From assembly GCF_013369485.1 (NCBI RefSeq), contig NZ_JABWEB010000002.1, positions 1 to 64,000 on the forward strand: a stretch of DNA of 64,000 nucleotides. Reading direction: 5' to 3'. Below the pieces are notes generated by a model. That model did not search any database. It saw only the letters and a program-made list of their open reading frames with translations, and was not told the origin of the DNA. This document shows, piece after piece, positions 51,410 through 61,423 of this stretch. The translations under genes were made by a program, and so were the position numbers. The first letter of the stretch is position 1, and the number at the start of each line of letters is the position of its first letter. This DNA is from Massilia sp. BJB1822 (GTDB lineage Bacteria; Pseudomonadota; Gammaproteobacteria; Burkholderiales; Burkholderiaceae_D).

Positions 51410-53152
51410 ATGAATGTGCGCGACTATAAAATCGGGACAAGGTTGGGCTTCGGCTTTGGCGTGCTGTTGCTGATTCTGGTGGGGATGGTCTTGTCGGCCA
51501 ATATCCTGAACTACCGCAACAAGGCCCAGCTGACGGCCGGCCTGGACCTGACCACGGCCAAGAATCTGCAGGCGCAGACCATGAAGAGCGCGATGCTGGA
51601 AACCGGCATCGCCATGCGCAATATCGGCCTGCAGTCGGACGTGAATCTGATGCAGAAGGAGGAGGGCAAGGTCAAGGAGCAGCGCCAGCGCTACGACGCC
51701 GCGCGCAGCAAGCTGCAAAGCCTGGGCCTGAACGAGTCGGAAAACAAGGTGCTGAGCGATATCGCCGCCCTCGACCGCGACGTCGACGCCGCCTTCAAGG
51801 AAGCCATCGGCCAGGTGCTGGCCTTCAATAGCGAAGGCGCGGCCAAGGTCATCGCCAGCCGCATCGATCCGCTCAACCAGCAGACCCTGGCTTCGCTCAA
51901 CAAGCTGGTGGACTTGCAGCAGGCCGCCGCGCGCGAACTGCAGGAAAGCTCGGTCAAGGCCGATATGAGCCTGATGGTCTTCCTCTTCGTGCTGGGCGGC
52001 GCGGCGGTGGCCATCGGCGTCGTCTGCGCCATCTACATCACGCGCTCGATCACGGTGCCGCTGTCGGGCGCCGTCTCGGTGGCGCAGAAAGTGGCGGCCG
52101 GCGAGCTGACTTCGGACGTGTATGTGGAAGGCCAGGACGAAACCAGCGAACTGCTGCAGGCGCTCAAGGATATGAACGACAGCCTGGTGCAAACCGTCAG
52201 CCAGGTGCGCACCGGCACCGACACCATCACCACCGCCTCGCGCGAAATCGCTTCCGGCAATGCCGACCTGTCGGGCCGCACCGAATCGCAGGCCTCCTCG
52301 CTGGAGGAAACCGCCAGCTCGATGGAAGAGCTGACGTCGACCGTGAAACAGAATGCCGATAACGCGCGCCAGGCCAACCAACTTGCGGTTTCGGCATCGT
52401 CGGTGGCGGTCAAGGGCGGCACCGTGGTGGCCCAGGTGGTCGATACCATGGGGTCGATCAAGGAAAGCTCGCGCAAGATCGTCGACATCATCGGCGTCAT
52501 CGACAGCATCGCTTTCCAGACCAATATCCTGGCGCTGAACGCGGCGGTGGAAGCGGCGCGCGCCGGCGAACAGGGCCGCGGCTTTGCCGTGGTGGCTTCC
52601 GAGGTGCGCAATCTGGCCCAGCGCTCGGCCGGCGCGGCCAAGGAAATCAAGGCCCTGATCGACGATTCCGTGGTCAAGGTCGATGCGGGCGGGCGCCTGG
52701 TGGACGAAGCCGGCCAGACCATGGACCTGATCGTGACCTCGATCAAGCAGGTGGCCGACATCATGGGCGAAATCACCGCCGCCACCCAGGAACAAAGCAA
52801 CGGCATCGAGGAAGTCAACCAGGCCATCACGCAGATGGATGAAATGACCCAGCAGAATGCCGCCCTGGTGGAGCAGGCCGCCGCCGCCGCCGAGAGCATG
52901 CAGGAGCAGGCGCAGCGCCTGGCCGAAGCGGTCAGCATCTTCAAGCTGTCCGGCGACGAAGCCATGCTGAAACGCCCGGTGCTGGCGCCGCGCGCGCCGG
53001 CCATCGTCAAGGCGGCTGCGCCGTCGGTGCCGGTGGTGGTGGCGCCGCCGGCCGAAGCGCCGGCTGCAAGAGCGGCCGAAAAGCCGACGGCCAAGCCGGC
53101 GCCGAAGAAAATGGCGTCCGCTCCAGCGGGCGACGACTGGGAAGAGTTTTAA
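51410..53152 (+). CDS. methyl-accepting chemotaxis protein (Tar-like) with CheR/CheB pentapeptide
   Basis: The 580-residue receptor begins [26 protein letters not shown] (first membrane helix), has a four-helix-bundle type periplasmic domain (about 35-190), a second helix ([23 protein letters not shown]), a HAMP domain (about 215-265), and a signalling domain with the hairpin tip [48 protein letters not shown]. The last residues DDWEEF form a xWxxF tether for CheR and CheB. The ligand is unknown. I chose ATG 51410 because it starts at the membrane helix; upstream frame has no function. Confidence 0.93.
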   Translation: MNVRDYKIGTRLGFGFGVLLLILVGMVLSANILNYRNKAQLTAGLDLTTAKNLQAQTMKSAMLETGIAMRNIGLQSDVNLMQKEEGKVKEQRQRYDAARSKLQSLGLNESENKVLSDIAALDRDVDAAFKEAIGQVLAFNSEGAAKVIASRIDPLNQQTLASLNKLVDLQQAAARELQESSVKADMSLMVFLFVLGGAAVAIGVVCAIYITRSITVPLSGAVSVAQKVAAGELTSDVYVEGQDETSELLQALKDMNDSLVQTVSQVRTGTDTITTASREIASGNADLSGRTESQASSLEETASSMEELTSTVKQNADNARQANQLAVSASSVAVKGGTVVAQVVDTMGSIKESSRKIVDIIGVIDSIAFQTNILALNAAVEAARAGEQGRGFAVVASEVRNLAQRSAGAAKEIKALIDDSVVKVDAGGRLVDEAGQTMDLIVTSIKQVADIMGEITAATQEQSNGIEEVNQAITQMDEMTQQNAALVEQAAAAAESMQEQAQRLAEAVSIFKLSGDEAMLKRPVLAPRAPAIVKAAAPSVPVVVAPPAEAPAARAAEKPTAKPAPKKMASAPAGDDWEEF

Positions 53153-53238
53153 GTAGTATTGCGCTGTAGGCAGGGACGGCTGTCATCCGTCCCGCCCTGT
53201 GAGGCATTGTTATAAGTAGTTCATAAGAGGTAATACAC

Positions 53239-54111
53239 ATGCCGCAAACAAGAGACACCGTCAAAGAGTTTGACTTCAACGCCAAGGACTTCGAGCGGGT
53301 CCGAGCCATGATTTACAAACGGGCCGGCATTGCGCTGGCCGACAGCAAGCAGGAGATGGTGTATAGCCGCCTGGCGCGGCGTTTGCGCGCCACCGGCATC
53401 AATTCCTTCGTCCGCTATCTGGACGATCTGGAAGCCGGCCGTCTGGGCGCCGAGTGGGAAGCCTTCACCAACGCCCTGACCACCAATCTGACTTCGTTCT
53501 TCCGGGAAGCCCACCATTTCCCGCTGCTGGCCGACCATATCAAGCATAAGCGCGGCGAGCAGCTGAATATCTGGTGTTCGGCCAGTTCCACCGGCGAGGA
53601 ACCGTATTCGATCGCCATCACCGCCTGCGAGGCCTTCAACACGCTGACGCCGCCGGTGCACATCATCGCCACCGACATCGACACCAATGTGCTGAACACC
53701 GCCGCCAACGGCGTGTATCCGATCGAGCGCATCGAAAAGATGCCGATGGAGCAGCAGCGCCGCTTCTTCTTGCGCGGCAAGGGCGACAAGGCGGGCCTGG
53801 TGCGCGTGCGCCCGGAGCTGCGCCAGCTGATCACCTTCCGCCAGCTCAATCTGCTGGAGGACGACTGGGCCATCCGTGGCCCCTTCGATGCGATCTTCTG
53901 CCGCAATGTGATGATCTATTTCGACAAGGCGACCCAGCGCAAGATCTTGTCGCGCTTCGTGCCCCTGATGCGTTCCGACGCCCTGCTGTTTGCCGGCCAT
54001 TCCGAGAACTTCCTGTACGTCTCGGATTCGCTCAAGCTGCGCGGCAAGACCGTCTACGAGCTGGATGCGGCACACCGCAGCGCTGGCGCCAAGGCGCCCC
54101 AACGAGCATGA
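53239..54111 (+). CDS. cheR: chemotaxis receptor methyltransferase CheR
   Basis: The 290-residue enzyme methylates glutamates in the MCP with S-adenosylmethionine. An N-terminal helical domain (about 10-85) precedes the methyltransferase core: LTTNLTSFFREAHHFPLL, WCSASSTGEEPYSIAI (SAM-binding), IIATDIDTNVLNTAANGVY, FDAIFCRNVMIYFD. The adjacent receptor ends with a CheR tether motif, which fits. cheD starts 10 bases after it. Confidence 0.97.
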   Translation: MPQTRDTVKEFDFNAKDFERVRAMIYKRAGIALADSKQEMVYSRLARRLRATGINSFVRYLDDLEAGRLGAEWEAFTNALTTNLTSFFREAHHFPLLADHIKHKRGEQLNIWCSASSTGEEPYSIAITACEAFNTLTPPVHIIATDIDTNVLNTAANGVYPIERIEKMPMEQQRRFFLRGKGDKAGLVRVRPELRQLITFRQLNLLEDDWAIRGPFDAIFCRNVMIYFDKATQRKILSRFVPLMRSDALLFAGHSENFLYVSDSLKLRGKTVYELDAAHRSAGAKAPQRA

Positions 54112-54121
54112 GATAGACGCC

Positions 54122-54721
54122 ATGGATAAAGAACAATTTGCCACTAATGTCTACTTCGACAGAACCTTCGACTGCGAAGCGGCCAAGATCCTGCCGGGGG
54201 AATATTATTTCACCAGCAAGGACATGCTGATCGTGACCGTGCTCGGTTCCTGCGTCTCGGCCTGCATCCGCGACCGCAACACGGGCCTGGGCGGCATGAA
54301 CCACTTCATGCTGCCGGATGGCGGCTCGGATGCCAACAGCCCGATCTCGGCGTCGGCGCGCTATGGCACGTATGCGATGGAAATCCTGATTAACGACTTG
54401 CTCAAAGCCGGTGCGCGGCGCGAGAATATGGAAGCGAAGGTCTTTGGCGGCGGCGCCGTGCTGAAAGGCTTCACGGCCATGAATGTGGGCGAACGCAACG
54501 CCGCCTTCGTGCAAACCTTCCTGCGCAACGAGAAGATCCGCATTGTGGCCGAGGATCTCAACGATATTTATCCGCGCAAGGTGTACTTTTTCCCGCGCAC
54601 GGGCAAGGTGCTGGTGAAAAAGCTGATGCAGACCCATAACGACACGCTGGCCAAACGCGAAAGCGAATACGCCAGCCGCCTCAAAGTGCAGCCGGTGGGC
54701 GGCGAGGTCGAGCTGTTCTGA
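54122..54721 (+). CDS. cheD: chemoreceptor glutamine deamidase CheD
   Basis: The 199-residue protein has the CheD signature: YYFTSKDMLIVTVLGSCVSACIRDRNTGLGGMNHFMLPD, with catalytic Cys in GSCVSACI and His in GGMNHFML, followed by YGTYAMEILINDLLKAGARRENMEAKVFGGGAVL. It deamidates glutamines in the MCP and may bind the phosphatase of CheY in other bacteria. I chose ATG 54122 at the conserved N-terminus. Confidence 0.96.
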   Translation: MDKEQFATNVYFDRTFDCEAAKILPGEYYFTSKDMLIVTVLGSCVSACIRDRNTGLGGMNHFMLPDGGSDANSPISASARYGTYAMEILINDLLKAGARRENMEAKVFGGGAVLKGFTAMNVGERNAAFVQTFLRNEKIRIVAEDLNDIYPRKVYFFPRTGKVLVKKLMQTHNDTLAKRESEYASRLKVQPVGGEVELF

Positions 54722-54781
54722 CAGTAGGCATAAGAAAAAACGTCACGCAAAAACAACCAAGAGAAAGCAACAGAGGTAGCC

Positions 54782-55852
54782 ATGAAGACCAAAGTCCTGA
54801 TCGTGGACGACTCGGCGCTGATCCGCAGCGTCATGACCGAGATTATCAACAGCCAGCCCGATATGGAGGTGGTGGGCGTGGCCCCCGATCCGCTGGTGGC
54901 GCGCGAGCTGATCAAGCAGACCAATCCCGACGTGCTGACCCTGGACGTCGAGATGCCGAAGATGGATGGCCTGGACTTCCTGGAAAAGCTGATGCGCCTG
55001 CGGCCCATGCCGGTGGTGATGGTGTCCTCGCTGACCGAGCGCGGCTCCGAGATCACCATGCGCGCGCTGGAGCTGGGCGCGGTCGATTTCGTGACCAAAC
55101 CGAAAATCTCGATCCAGACCGGCATGCGCGAATACACCGACCTGATCGCCGACAAGATCCGCGCCGCCTCGAAGGCGCGCATCCGCGCCCGCACCCTGGC
55201 GCAGCCCGGCGCCGAGGGCGCGGCGACGCTGCCGCAGCTGCGCAACCCGCTGATGTCCTCGGAAAAGCTGATCATCGTCGGCGCCTCCACCGGCGGCACC
55301 GAGGCGATCCGCGAATTCCTGATGCAGATGCCGTCCGACTGTCCCGGCATCCTGATCACCCAGCATATGCCGGAAGGCTTCACGCGCTCCTTCGCCAAGC
55401 GCCTCGATTCGCTGTGCAAGATTTCCGTGGTGGAATCGGCCGGCAACGAGCGCGTGCTGCCGGGCCACGCCTATATCGCCCCCGGCCACTCGCACTTGCT
55501 GCTGACGCGCTCGGGCGCCAACTATATGACCAAGCTCGACCAGAGCGAACCGGTCAACCGCCACCGCCCCTCGGTCGACGTGCTGTTCCGTTCCGCCGCC
55601 CAGAACGCGGGCAAGAACGCGGTCGGCGTGATTTTGACCGGCATGGGCAAGGATGGCGCCGCAGGCATGTTGGAGATGAAGACGGCTGGGGCGTATAATT
55701 TTGCACAGGATGAAGCCAGCTGCGTCGTGTTCGGCATGCCGCGCGAAGCGATTGCGGTCGGCGCCACGCACGAGGTCGGCGCCCTGCAGGCGCTGCCCGG
55801 CATGGTGCTGGGCTATCTGGCGCAGCACGGTAAGCGCGCTTTGCGCGTTTGA
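54782..55852 (+). CDS. cheB: chemotaxis protein-glutamate methylesterase CheB
   Basis: The 356-residue response regulator/esterase has a receiver domain (about 1-125; [29 protein letters not shown]) and a C-terminal CheB methylesterase domain (about 160-350). The catalytic triad is Ser in [11 protein letters not shown], His in [10 protein letters not shown] and Asp in [13 protein letters not shown]. It demethylates the MCP when phosphorylated by CheA. Confidence 0.98.
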   Translation: MKTKVLIVDDSALIRSVMTEIINSQPDMEVVGVAPDPLVARELIKQTNPDVLTLDVEMPKMDGLDFLEKLMRLRPMPVVMVSSLTERGSEITMRALELGAVDFVTKPKISIQTGMREYTDLIADKIRAASKARIRARTLAQPGAEGAATLPQLRNPLMSSEKLIIVGASTGGTEAIREFLMQMPSDCPGILITQHMPEGFTRSFAKRLDSLCKISVVESAGNERVLPGHAYIAPGHSHLLLTRSGANYMTKLDQSEPVNRHRPSVDVLFRSAAQNAGKNAVGVILTGMGKDGAAGMLEMKTAGAYNFAQDEASCVVFGMPREAIAVGATHEVGALQALPGMVLGYLAQHGKRALRV

Positions 55853-55975
55853 TACGCTATTCCCCGCGATTTGGGGCTGTTTGTTCGCCTTAAAGCAACG
55901 AAAATGCTATCCTACAAAGAGCTGGTGCTTCCAGACACTATTTATAACCGCGTAAAAGAATCAACGGAGTAATTC

Positions 55976-56365
55976 ATGGCTGATCCAAAGATGAAATTTT
56001 TAGTTGTTGACGATTTTTCGACGATGCGCCGCATCGTCCGGAATCTGTTAAAAGAACTGGGTTATGCCAATGTGGACGAGGCTGAGGACGGCGTCATGGC
56101 GCTGGCCAAGCTGCGCGCCGAGCAGTTCGACTTTGTTGTGTCGGACTGGAATATGCCGAATATGGACGGCCTGACCATGCTGCAAAACATTCGTGCCGAT
56201 CCCGCCCTGGCCAAGCTGCCGGTGCTGATGGTGACGGCCGAAGCGAAAAAGGAAAACATCATCGCGGCGGCCCAGGCCGGCGCCAACGGCTATGTCGTGA
56301 AACCGTTCACGGCCGCCACCCTCGATGAAAAACTCAACAAGATCTTCGAGAAACTCGGAGCTTGA
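55976..56365 (+). CDS. cheY: chemotaxis response regulator CheY
   Basis: This 129-residue protein is very similar to enteric CheY, including [39 protein letters not shown] (phosphoacceptor Asp), [20 protein letters not shown] (Thr switch), [11 protein letters not shown] (conserved Tyr and Lys). It binds the flagellar switch when phosphorylated. It is separated from cheB by 123 bp, long enough for its own promoter, though none is obvious. Confidence 0.98.
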   Translation: MADPKMKFLVVDDFSTMRRIVRNLLKELGYANVDEAEDGVMALAKLRAEQFDFVVSDWNMPNMDGLTMLQNIRADPALAKLPVLMVTAEAKKENIIAAAQAGANGYVVKPFTAATLDEKLNKIFEKLGA

Positions 56366-56368
56366 TGC

Positions 56369-56590
56369 ATGAACCAGCTTTCCGCCATCGACGCCGCGCT
56401 TGCGGCGCGCGGACCGGGCGCAACCGGGCTGGCAGCCTGTGGCCATGCGGCCACGGCGCTGCTCGCGCGTGAGCGCCGGTCAGGGCAGGGAAGCTGGCGC
56501 GGCAAGGCGGCCGGGGCTGGCCTGAGCGAAAACGCGGCGCTACAGGATACCCATGGAGCCGGCGGCCTGCTTGCAAGCGTAGGCTGCTAA
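56369..56590 (+). CDS. doubtful small ORF after cheY
   Basis: A 73-codon frame begins 3 bases after the cheY stop (MNQLSAIDAALAARGPG...). It is Ala/Gly-rich with no recognised domain and occupies the place where cheZ lies in many relatives. A good terminator follows. It may be noncoding, a short peptide, or a degraded remnant of a longer gene. Confidence 0.3.
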   Translation: MNQLSAIDAALAARGPGATGLAACGHAATALLARERRSGQGSWRGKAAGAGLSENAALQDTHGAGGLLASVGC

Positions 56591-56600
56591 AGCCTGAACT

Positions 56601-56623
56601 GCCGCCTGCGGGCGGCATTTTTT
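56601..56623 (+). terminator. intrinsic terminator of the chemotaxis operon
   Basis: GCCGCC-TGCG-GGCGGC followed by ATTTTTT forms a short GC stem with a T-run. It ends the cheY transcript about 235 bases after the cheY stop and sits 17 bases before the HDOD gene. Confidence 0.88.
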
Positions 56624-56639
56624 ATGGGGCACGCACATC

Positions 56640-57851
56640 ATGCACCAGACCCATTTCCTCGTCCGGGAACCGCTGCTCGATCCGAAGCAGCGGGTGGTCG
56701 GTTATGAATTGAGCTGGCAGCATGACGCCGCCGTGCCGCCCACCCAGGCCGAACTCGAAGACCTGGTCGGCTTTGTCGCCGCCCAGGTCTGCCATCCCGA
56801 CCACGGCTGGCTGCTGCGCGACAAAACCCTCTTCCTCGCGGCCGTGCCGGCCATGCTCTCCACCGACGCCCTGCACAATCTGCCGCCGCAGCATACCGTA
56901 CTTTCGCTGAAGACCTCCGAACTGGCGAATGCCGACACCATGGCCGCCGTGCAGGCGCTGCGTGCCGGCGGCGTCGGCATCCTGCTGCGCGAAGCCGACC
57001 TGGCGCGCGTCGGCAGCCGGCTTGGGACCGTGTGTTCGTATGTGGAAGTGCGCTTTTCCGGCGCCGATGTGGGCGCGCAGGCACGCACCTATGCCGCGCT
57101 CAAGCAATCGACGGTGAGGATGGTGGGGCGGCCCGTGACGACCTGGGCCGATTTCGACGCCTGTGCCGCCCTGGGGCTGGACGCCTTCGTCGGCAAGCTG
57201 CACTTGACGCCGCGTCCCGGCACCGATGGCAAGGGTATGAATCCGGCGCAGACCGTGATCCTGCAGCTGATGCAGATGGTGAATGCCAACGCCGACGTCG
57301 TCCAGCTGGAAAATGTGCTCAAGCGCGACGCCGCGCTGTCCTACAAGCTGCTGCGCTATATCAACTCGGCCGGCTTTGGCGCCGGCCGCGAAATCCAATC
57401 GCTGAAACAGGCCATCACCTTGCTCGGCTACCAGCCCCTGTACCGCTGGCTGACCCTGCTGCTGGCCACCGCCAGCACCAGCGGCTACTCCCCGGTGCTG
57501 CTGGAGACGGCCGTGGTGCGGGGCCGGCTGGCCGAACTGCTGGGCGTCGGCGCCGTCGGCAAGGCCGAAGCCGAAAACATCTTCGTCGCCGGCATGTTCT
57601 CTCTGCTCGACAGGCTGCTCGGCATTCCCATGCAAGAAGTGCTCGACGCCATCCAGCTCTCCGACGAAGTGACGCGCGCCCTGCTAACGCGCGGCGGCAA
57701 ATACGGCCCCTACCTGGCGCTAGCCGAAGCCTGCGAGCTCAACTCGAACCTGGTTTCCAGCCTCGCCGCCAGCCTGCACATCAATCCCGCCGACGTCAAC
57801 AAAGCCCACCTCTCCGCGCTCGCCTGGACCCAATCGTTGACCAGCGCCTGA
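56640..57851 (+). CDS. EAL/HDOD domain signalling protein (YuxH-like)
   Basis: The 403-residue protein has a degenerate EAL-like N-terminal half (about 1-185; the opening FLVREPLLDPKQRVVGYELSW is typical, but the EAL catalytic motif is not evident) and an HDOD domain (about 195-385; DVVQLENVLKRDAALSYKLLRYINSAGFGAGREIQSLKQAITLLGY). Such proteins are non-enzymatic signalling scaffolds, often connected with motility or c-di-GMP. It has its own position behind a terminator and is convergent with panC after an 8-base gap. Confidence 0.9.
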   Translation: MHQTHFLVREPLLDPKQRVVGYELSWQHDAAVPPTQAELEDLVGFVAAQVCHPDHGWLLRDKTLFLAAVPAMLSTDALHNLPPQHTVLSLKTSELANADTMAAVQALRAGGVGILLREADLARVGSRLGTVCSYVEVRFSGADVGAQARTYAALKQSTVRMVGRPVTTWADFDACAALGLDAFVGKLHLTPRPGTDGKGMNPAQTVILQLMQMVNANADVVQLENVLKRDAALSYKLLRYINSAGFGAGREIQSLKQAITLLGYQPLYRWLTLLLATASTSGYSPVLLETAVVRGRLAELLGVGAVGKAEAENIFVAGMFSLLDRLLGIPMQEVLDAIQLSDEVTRALLTRGGKYGPYLALAEACELNSNLVSSLAASLHINPADVNKAHLSALAWTQSLTSA

Positions 57852-57859
57852 GCCGCGGC

Positions 57860-58714
<855 letters not shown>

Positions 58715-59605
58715 TTAGGCAGGCGAATACGCCAGGCGCACATAAATCGGCGCGAACGGTTCGGCCTGTGTAATTTCAATCAGGGTTTCCTTGGCCAGCT
58801 CGAGCAGGGCAACAAAGTTGACCACCACCACGGGCACGCCCCCCGCCACGTCGAACAAGTCGGCAAACTCGACAAAGCGGCTCGATTGCAGCCGGCGCAG
58901 AATGCCCGTCATATGTTCGCGCACGGACAGTTCCTCGCGCGTGATCTTGTGGTGCTGCTTGAGCTTGGCCCGTTTCAGCAAGTCTTTCCAGGCCGCCTGC
59001 AGATCGTCGGCATTGACCTCGGGCCAGACCGGGATCAGGCTTTGCTCGATGAAAATTTCGGCGCGCTGAAAATCGCGGTCCAGCTGGGGAATGCTGTTCA
59101 GGTCGTAGGCGGCCAGCTTGATCTGCTCGTATTCCAGCAGGCGCCGCACCAGTTCCGCGCGCGGGTCTTCCGCTTCCAGTTCGATATCGTGCTGGCGCTG
59201 CGGCAGCAGCATGCGCGATTTGATCTCGATCAGCATGGCCGCCATCAGCAGATATTCGGCCGCCAGTTCCAGATTCGATAGACGGATCTGCTCGACGTAT
59301 TTCAGATACTGCAGGGTGACCTGCGCCATCGGAATGTCGAGGATATTGAAGTTCTGCTTGCGGATCAGGTAGAGCAGCAGGTCGAGCGGGCCTTCAAACG
59401 CTTCCAGGAATATTTCCAGGGCGTCGGGCGGGATGTAGAGATCGTTCGGCAGGCGCAGCAGCGGCTCGCCATAGAGGCGGGCATAAGCTGCGTCGGTGCT
59501 GGCGGCGTCGGCGGCATTACCGCCGGCTGCCTCGGCGCCGCCCGGCGCTTCGATGCCGGCAGCGTCATCTGCTGCCGCATCCTGCACCGCGTCTTTTGGC
59601 AACAT
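58715..59605 (-). CDS. scpA: segregation and condensation protein A
   Basis: The 296-residue ScpA is the kleisin subunit of the SMC-ScpAB condensin complex in chromosome segregation. The typical N-terminal segment EIFLEAFEGPLDLLLYLIRKQNFNILDIPMAQVTLQYLKYVEQ is found after about 60 residues of low-complexity Ala/Asp-rich extension. The C-terminal winged helix spans about 210-290. It ends 15 bases before panC. Confidence 0.95.
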   Translation of the reverse strand: MLPKDAVQDAAADDAAGIEAPGGAEAAGGNAADAASTDAAYARLYGEPLLRLPNDLYIPPDALEIFLEAFEGPLDLLLYLIRKQNFNILDIPMAQVTLQYLKYVEQIRLSNLELAAEYLLMAAMLIEIKSRMLLPQRQHDIELEAEDPRAELVRRLLEYEQIKLAAYDLNSIPQLDRDFQRAEIFIEQSLIPVWPEVNADDLQAAWKDLLKRAKLKQHHKITREELSVREHMTGILRRLQSSRFVEFADLFDVAGGVPVVVVNFVALLELAKETLIEITQAEPFAPIYVRLAYSPA

Positions 59606-59623
59606 CCCTTGCCGTCCCGGCTA

Positions 59624-59833
59624 TTACAGCTTGTTCTGGTACACGTAAGCTTGCTGTTTGATAGCCGATTCGCGCTGACGGGCTTGCTCGTCGAGCGGAG
59701 TAGGGGCTTTATCCCACAGGATGGAGCGGCCTTGACGCTGGCCTTCTTCGATGGCTGGGTTCTTTTCCTTCAGCGCCTTGATGAACAGCGAGTGGTCCGA
59801 CTCGTACATGCTATGTTGTTTGGAGAGTTTCAT
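59624..59833 (-). CDS. DUF3460 family protein
   Basis: The 69-residue protein contains the family pattern MYESDHSLFIKALKEKNPAIEEGQRQGRSILWDKAPTPLDEQARQRESAIKQQAYVYQ. It is small, soluble and charged. Function is unknown, but it regularly sits upstream of scpA and panC. I chose ATG 59833; ATG 59809 at MYESD is an alternative start. No strong ribosome binding site distinguishes them. Confidence 0.88.
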   Translation of the reverse strand: MKLSKQHSMYESDHSLFIKALKEKNPAIEEGQRQGRSILWDKAPTPLDEQARQRESAIKQQAYVYQNKL

Positions 59834-59944
59834 ATCGCAAAATAAGGTGAATACCAAAGCGTATTTTACCGCGCCGCAGCGTGCTGGAGGGAATTTCTGT
59901 CGCCCACCTGCGACGTGGAGCGGATTCCGGTATGCTCTTTGTTC

Positions 59945-60850
59945 ATGAATGCAAGACTTAATTTTTCGACAGTACTTCTGCTGATCGTGCCACCCCTGCT
60001 CTGGGCCGGCAACGTCGTCATCGGCCGCATGGTGAATAGCCTGGTGCCGCCGATCACCTTGAATTTCCTGCGCTGGGCAATCGCCTTCCTGATTTTGCTG
60101 CCCTTGGCCGGCCCGATATTCCGTCGCGGCAGTTCCCTATGGTTGCATTGGCGCCGTTTTGCCCTGCTCGGCCTATTGGGCGTCGGTTTATATAATGCCC
60201 TGCAATATCTGGCCCTGCAAAGCTCGACCCCGATTAATGTGACGCTGGTGGCGGCCGGCATGCCGGTCTGGATGATGCTGACCGGCTGGCTGTTTTTCGG
60301 CGTGGCGGTCGCGCGCCGCCAGATTATTGGGGCGATATTATCGATAGGCGGGGTATTACTGGTGCTGGCGCGAGGAGAATTGGCACATCTGCTCGAATTA
60401 AGGCTGGTGGCGGGCGATATATTCATGATTTTCGCCACCATCGCCTGGTCGATTTATAGCTGGCTATTAACCCGTTCGCAGGAGCCCGCCGATATTCGCG
60501 CCAATTGGGCCAGCTTCCTGCTGGCGCAAGTGGGATTCGGCGTAGTCTGGTCGGGCTTATTCGCGGCGGGTGAATGGGTAGTTACCGATGCCGTTATCCA
60601 TTGGAATGCCACTGTATTTGCCGCATTGGCCTATGTGTCGATTGGCCCGGCGATTATCGCTTTCCGCTGCTGGGGCACAGGCGTGCAGCGCGCCGGCCCG
60701 GCGGTGGCGGCTTTCTTCAGCAATCTGACGCCGCTGTTTGCCGCCGTCCTGTCCTCGGCCGTGCTGGGCGAGACGCCGCACCTCTATCATGCCATCGCCT
60801 TCCTGCTGATCGTCGGCGGCATTGTCGTTTCCTCGCGCCGCGCGGCTTAG
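59945..60850 (+). CDS. EamA/DMT family transporter
   Basis: The 301-residue membrane protein has ten hydrophobic helices and two EamA repeats, starting LLLIVPPLLWAGNVVIGRMVNSLVPPITLNFLRW. It is a probable small-molecule exporter of unknown substrate. It is not closely similar to the EamA protein at 12412. Its middle part uses more A/T-ending codons than neighbouring genes, perhaps from a different recent history. Confidence 0.9.
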   Translation: MNARLNFSTVLLLIVPPLLWAGNVVIGRMVNSLVPPITLNFLRWAIAFLILLPLAGPIFRRGSSLWLHWRRFALLGLLGVGLYNALQYLALQSSTPINVTLVAAGMPVWMMLTGWLFFGVAVARRQIIGAILSIGGVLLVLARGELAHLLELRLVAGDIFMIFATIAWSIYSWLLTRSQEPADIRANWASFLLAQVGFGVVWSGLFAAGEWVVTDAVIHWNATVFAALAYVSIGPAIIAFRCWGTGVQRAGPAVAAFFSNLTPLFAAVLSSAVLGETPHLYHAIAFLLIVGGIVVSSRRAA

Positions 60851-60898
60851 GCGAACCAGTTCCCGGCGCATTCGCGCCAAGTTCTGGCTTGGTAGGGA

Positions 60899-60924
60899 CG
60901 AAAAAAACGCGCCGGGCGGCGCGT
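60899..60924 (-). terminator. intrinsic terminator of the GNAT gene
   Basis: Read on the minus strand, ACGCGCC (complement of 60918-60924), a GCCC loop and GGCGCGT (complement of 60907-60913) are followed by a run of T (complement of the A-run 60901-60907). It lies 8 bases after the GNAT stop and also separates it from the convergent EamA gene. Confidence 0.88.
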
Positions 60925-60931
60925 CGACAGC

Positions 60932-61411
60932 TCAGGAGCGCAAGGTGCGCCGCATGACCAGCGGCGATGGCTCCAGCGGATTGGCGTGGGAATATTCCAA
61001 TTCTTCCGCTAGTTCGAATTCAAAGGCGGAATAAAAGTCGATCAGTTTGGGCTGATCGCTGCGCACCGCAAGCCGCAATTCCTCCACGCCAATTGCCAGG
61101 CCGTGGTGAATTACCGCTTCCAATAAATGCTGGGATAAATTACTGCCGCGATATTCCGGCAATACGCCCATGCGCAGAATTTCCCAGACATCGGGTTCCG
61201 CATCCAAAGGCAGCCAGCGCACCGAACCAATCGGCTTTTCATCGACCAGCAAAATAAAACCGCCGCCGTCGCGCAAATGCTGGGCGACGAAGACGGCGGT
61301 TTCACGGTGGCCGCTGGAAGTGACATTCACCTTGCCGGCCCACGCGGCGCGCGTGAGTTCGGCAAGTAATTGGGCATCGTCGCTACTAGCTTCGCGCACC
61401 ACTATATTCAT
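60932..61411 (-). CDS. GNAT family N-acetyltransferase
   Basis: The 159-residue protein fits the GNAT fold: VREASSDDAQLLAELTRAAW at the N-terminus, FILLVDEKPIGSVRWLP, motif A around RMGVLPEYRGSNLSQHLLEAVIHHG (acetyl-CoA pyrophosphate loop, with R-G-x-N), and a C-terminal strand with FYSAFEFEL. The acceptor is unknown. It lies 12 bases after metG on the same strand. Confidence 0.9.
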   Translation of the reverse strand: MNIVVREASSDDAQLLAELTRAAWAGKVNVTSSGHRETAVFVAQHLRDGGGFILLVDEKPIGSVRWLPLDAEPDVWEILRMGVLPEYRGSNLSQHLLEAVIHHGLAIGVEELRLAVRSDQPKLIDFYSAFEFELAEELEYSHANPLEPSPLVMRRTLRS

Positions 61412-61423
61412 TGCAATAACCTT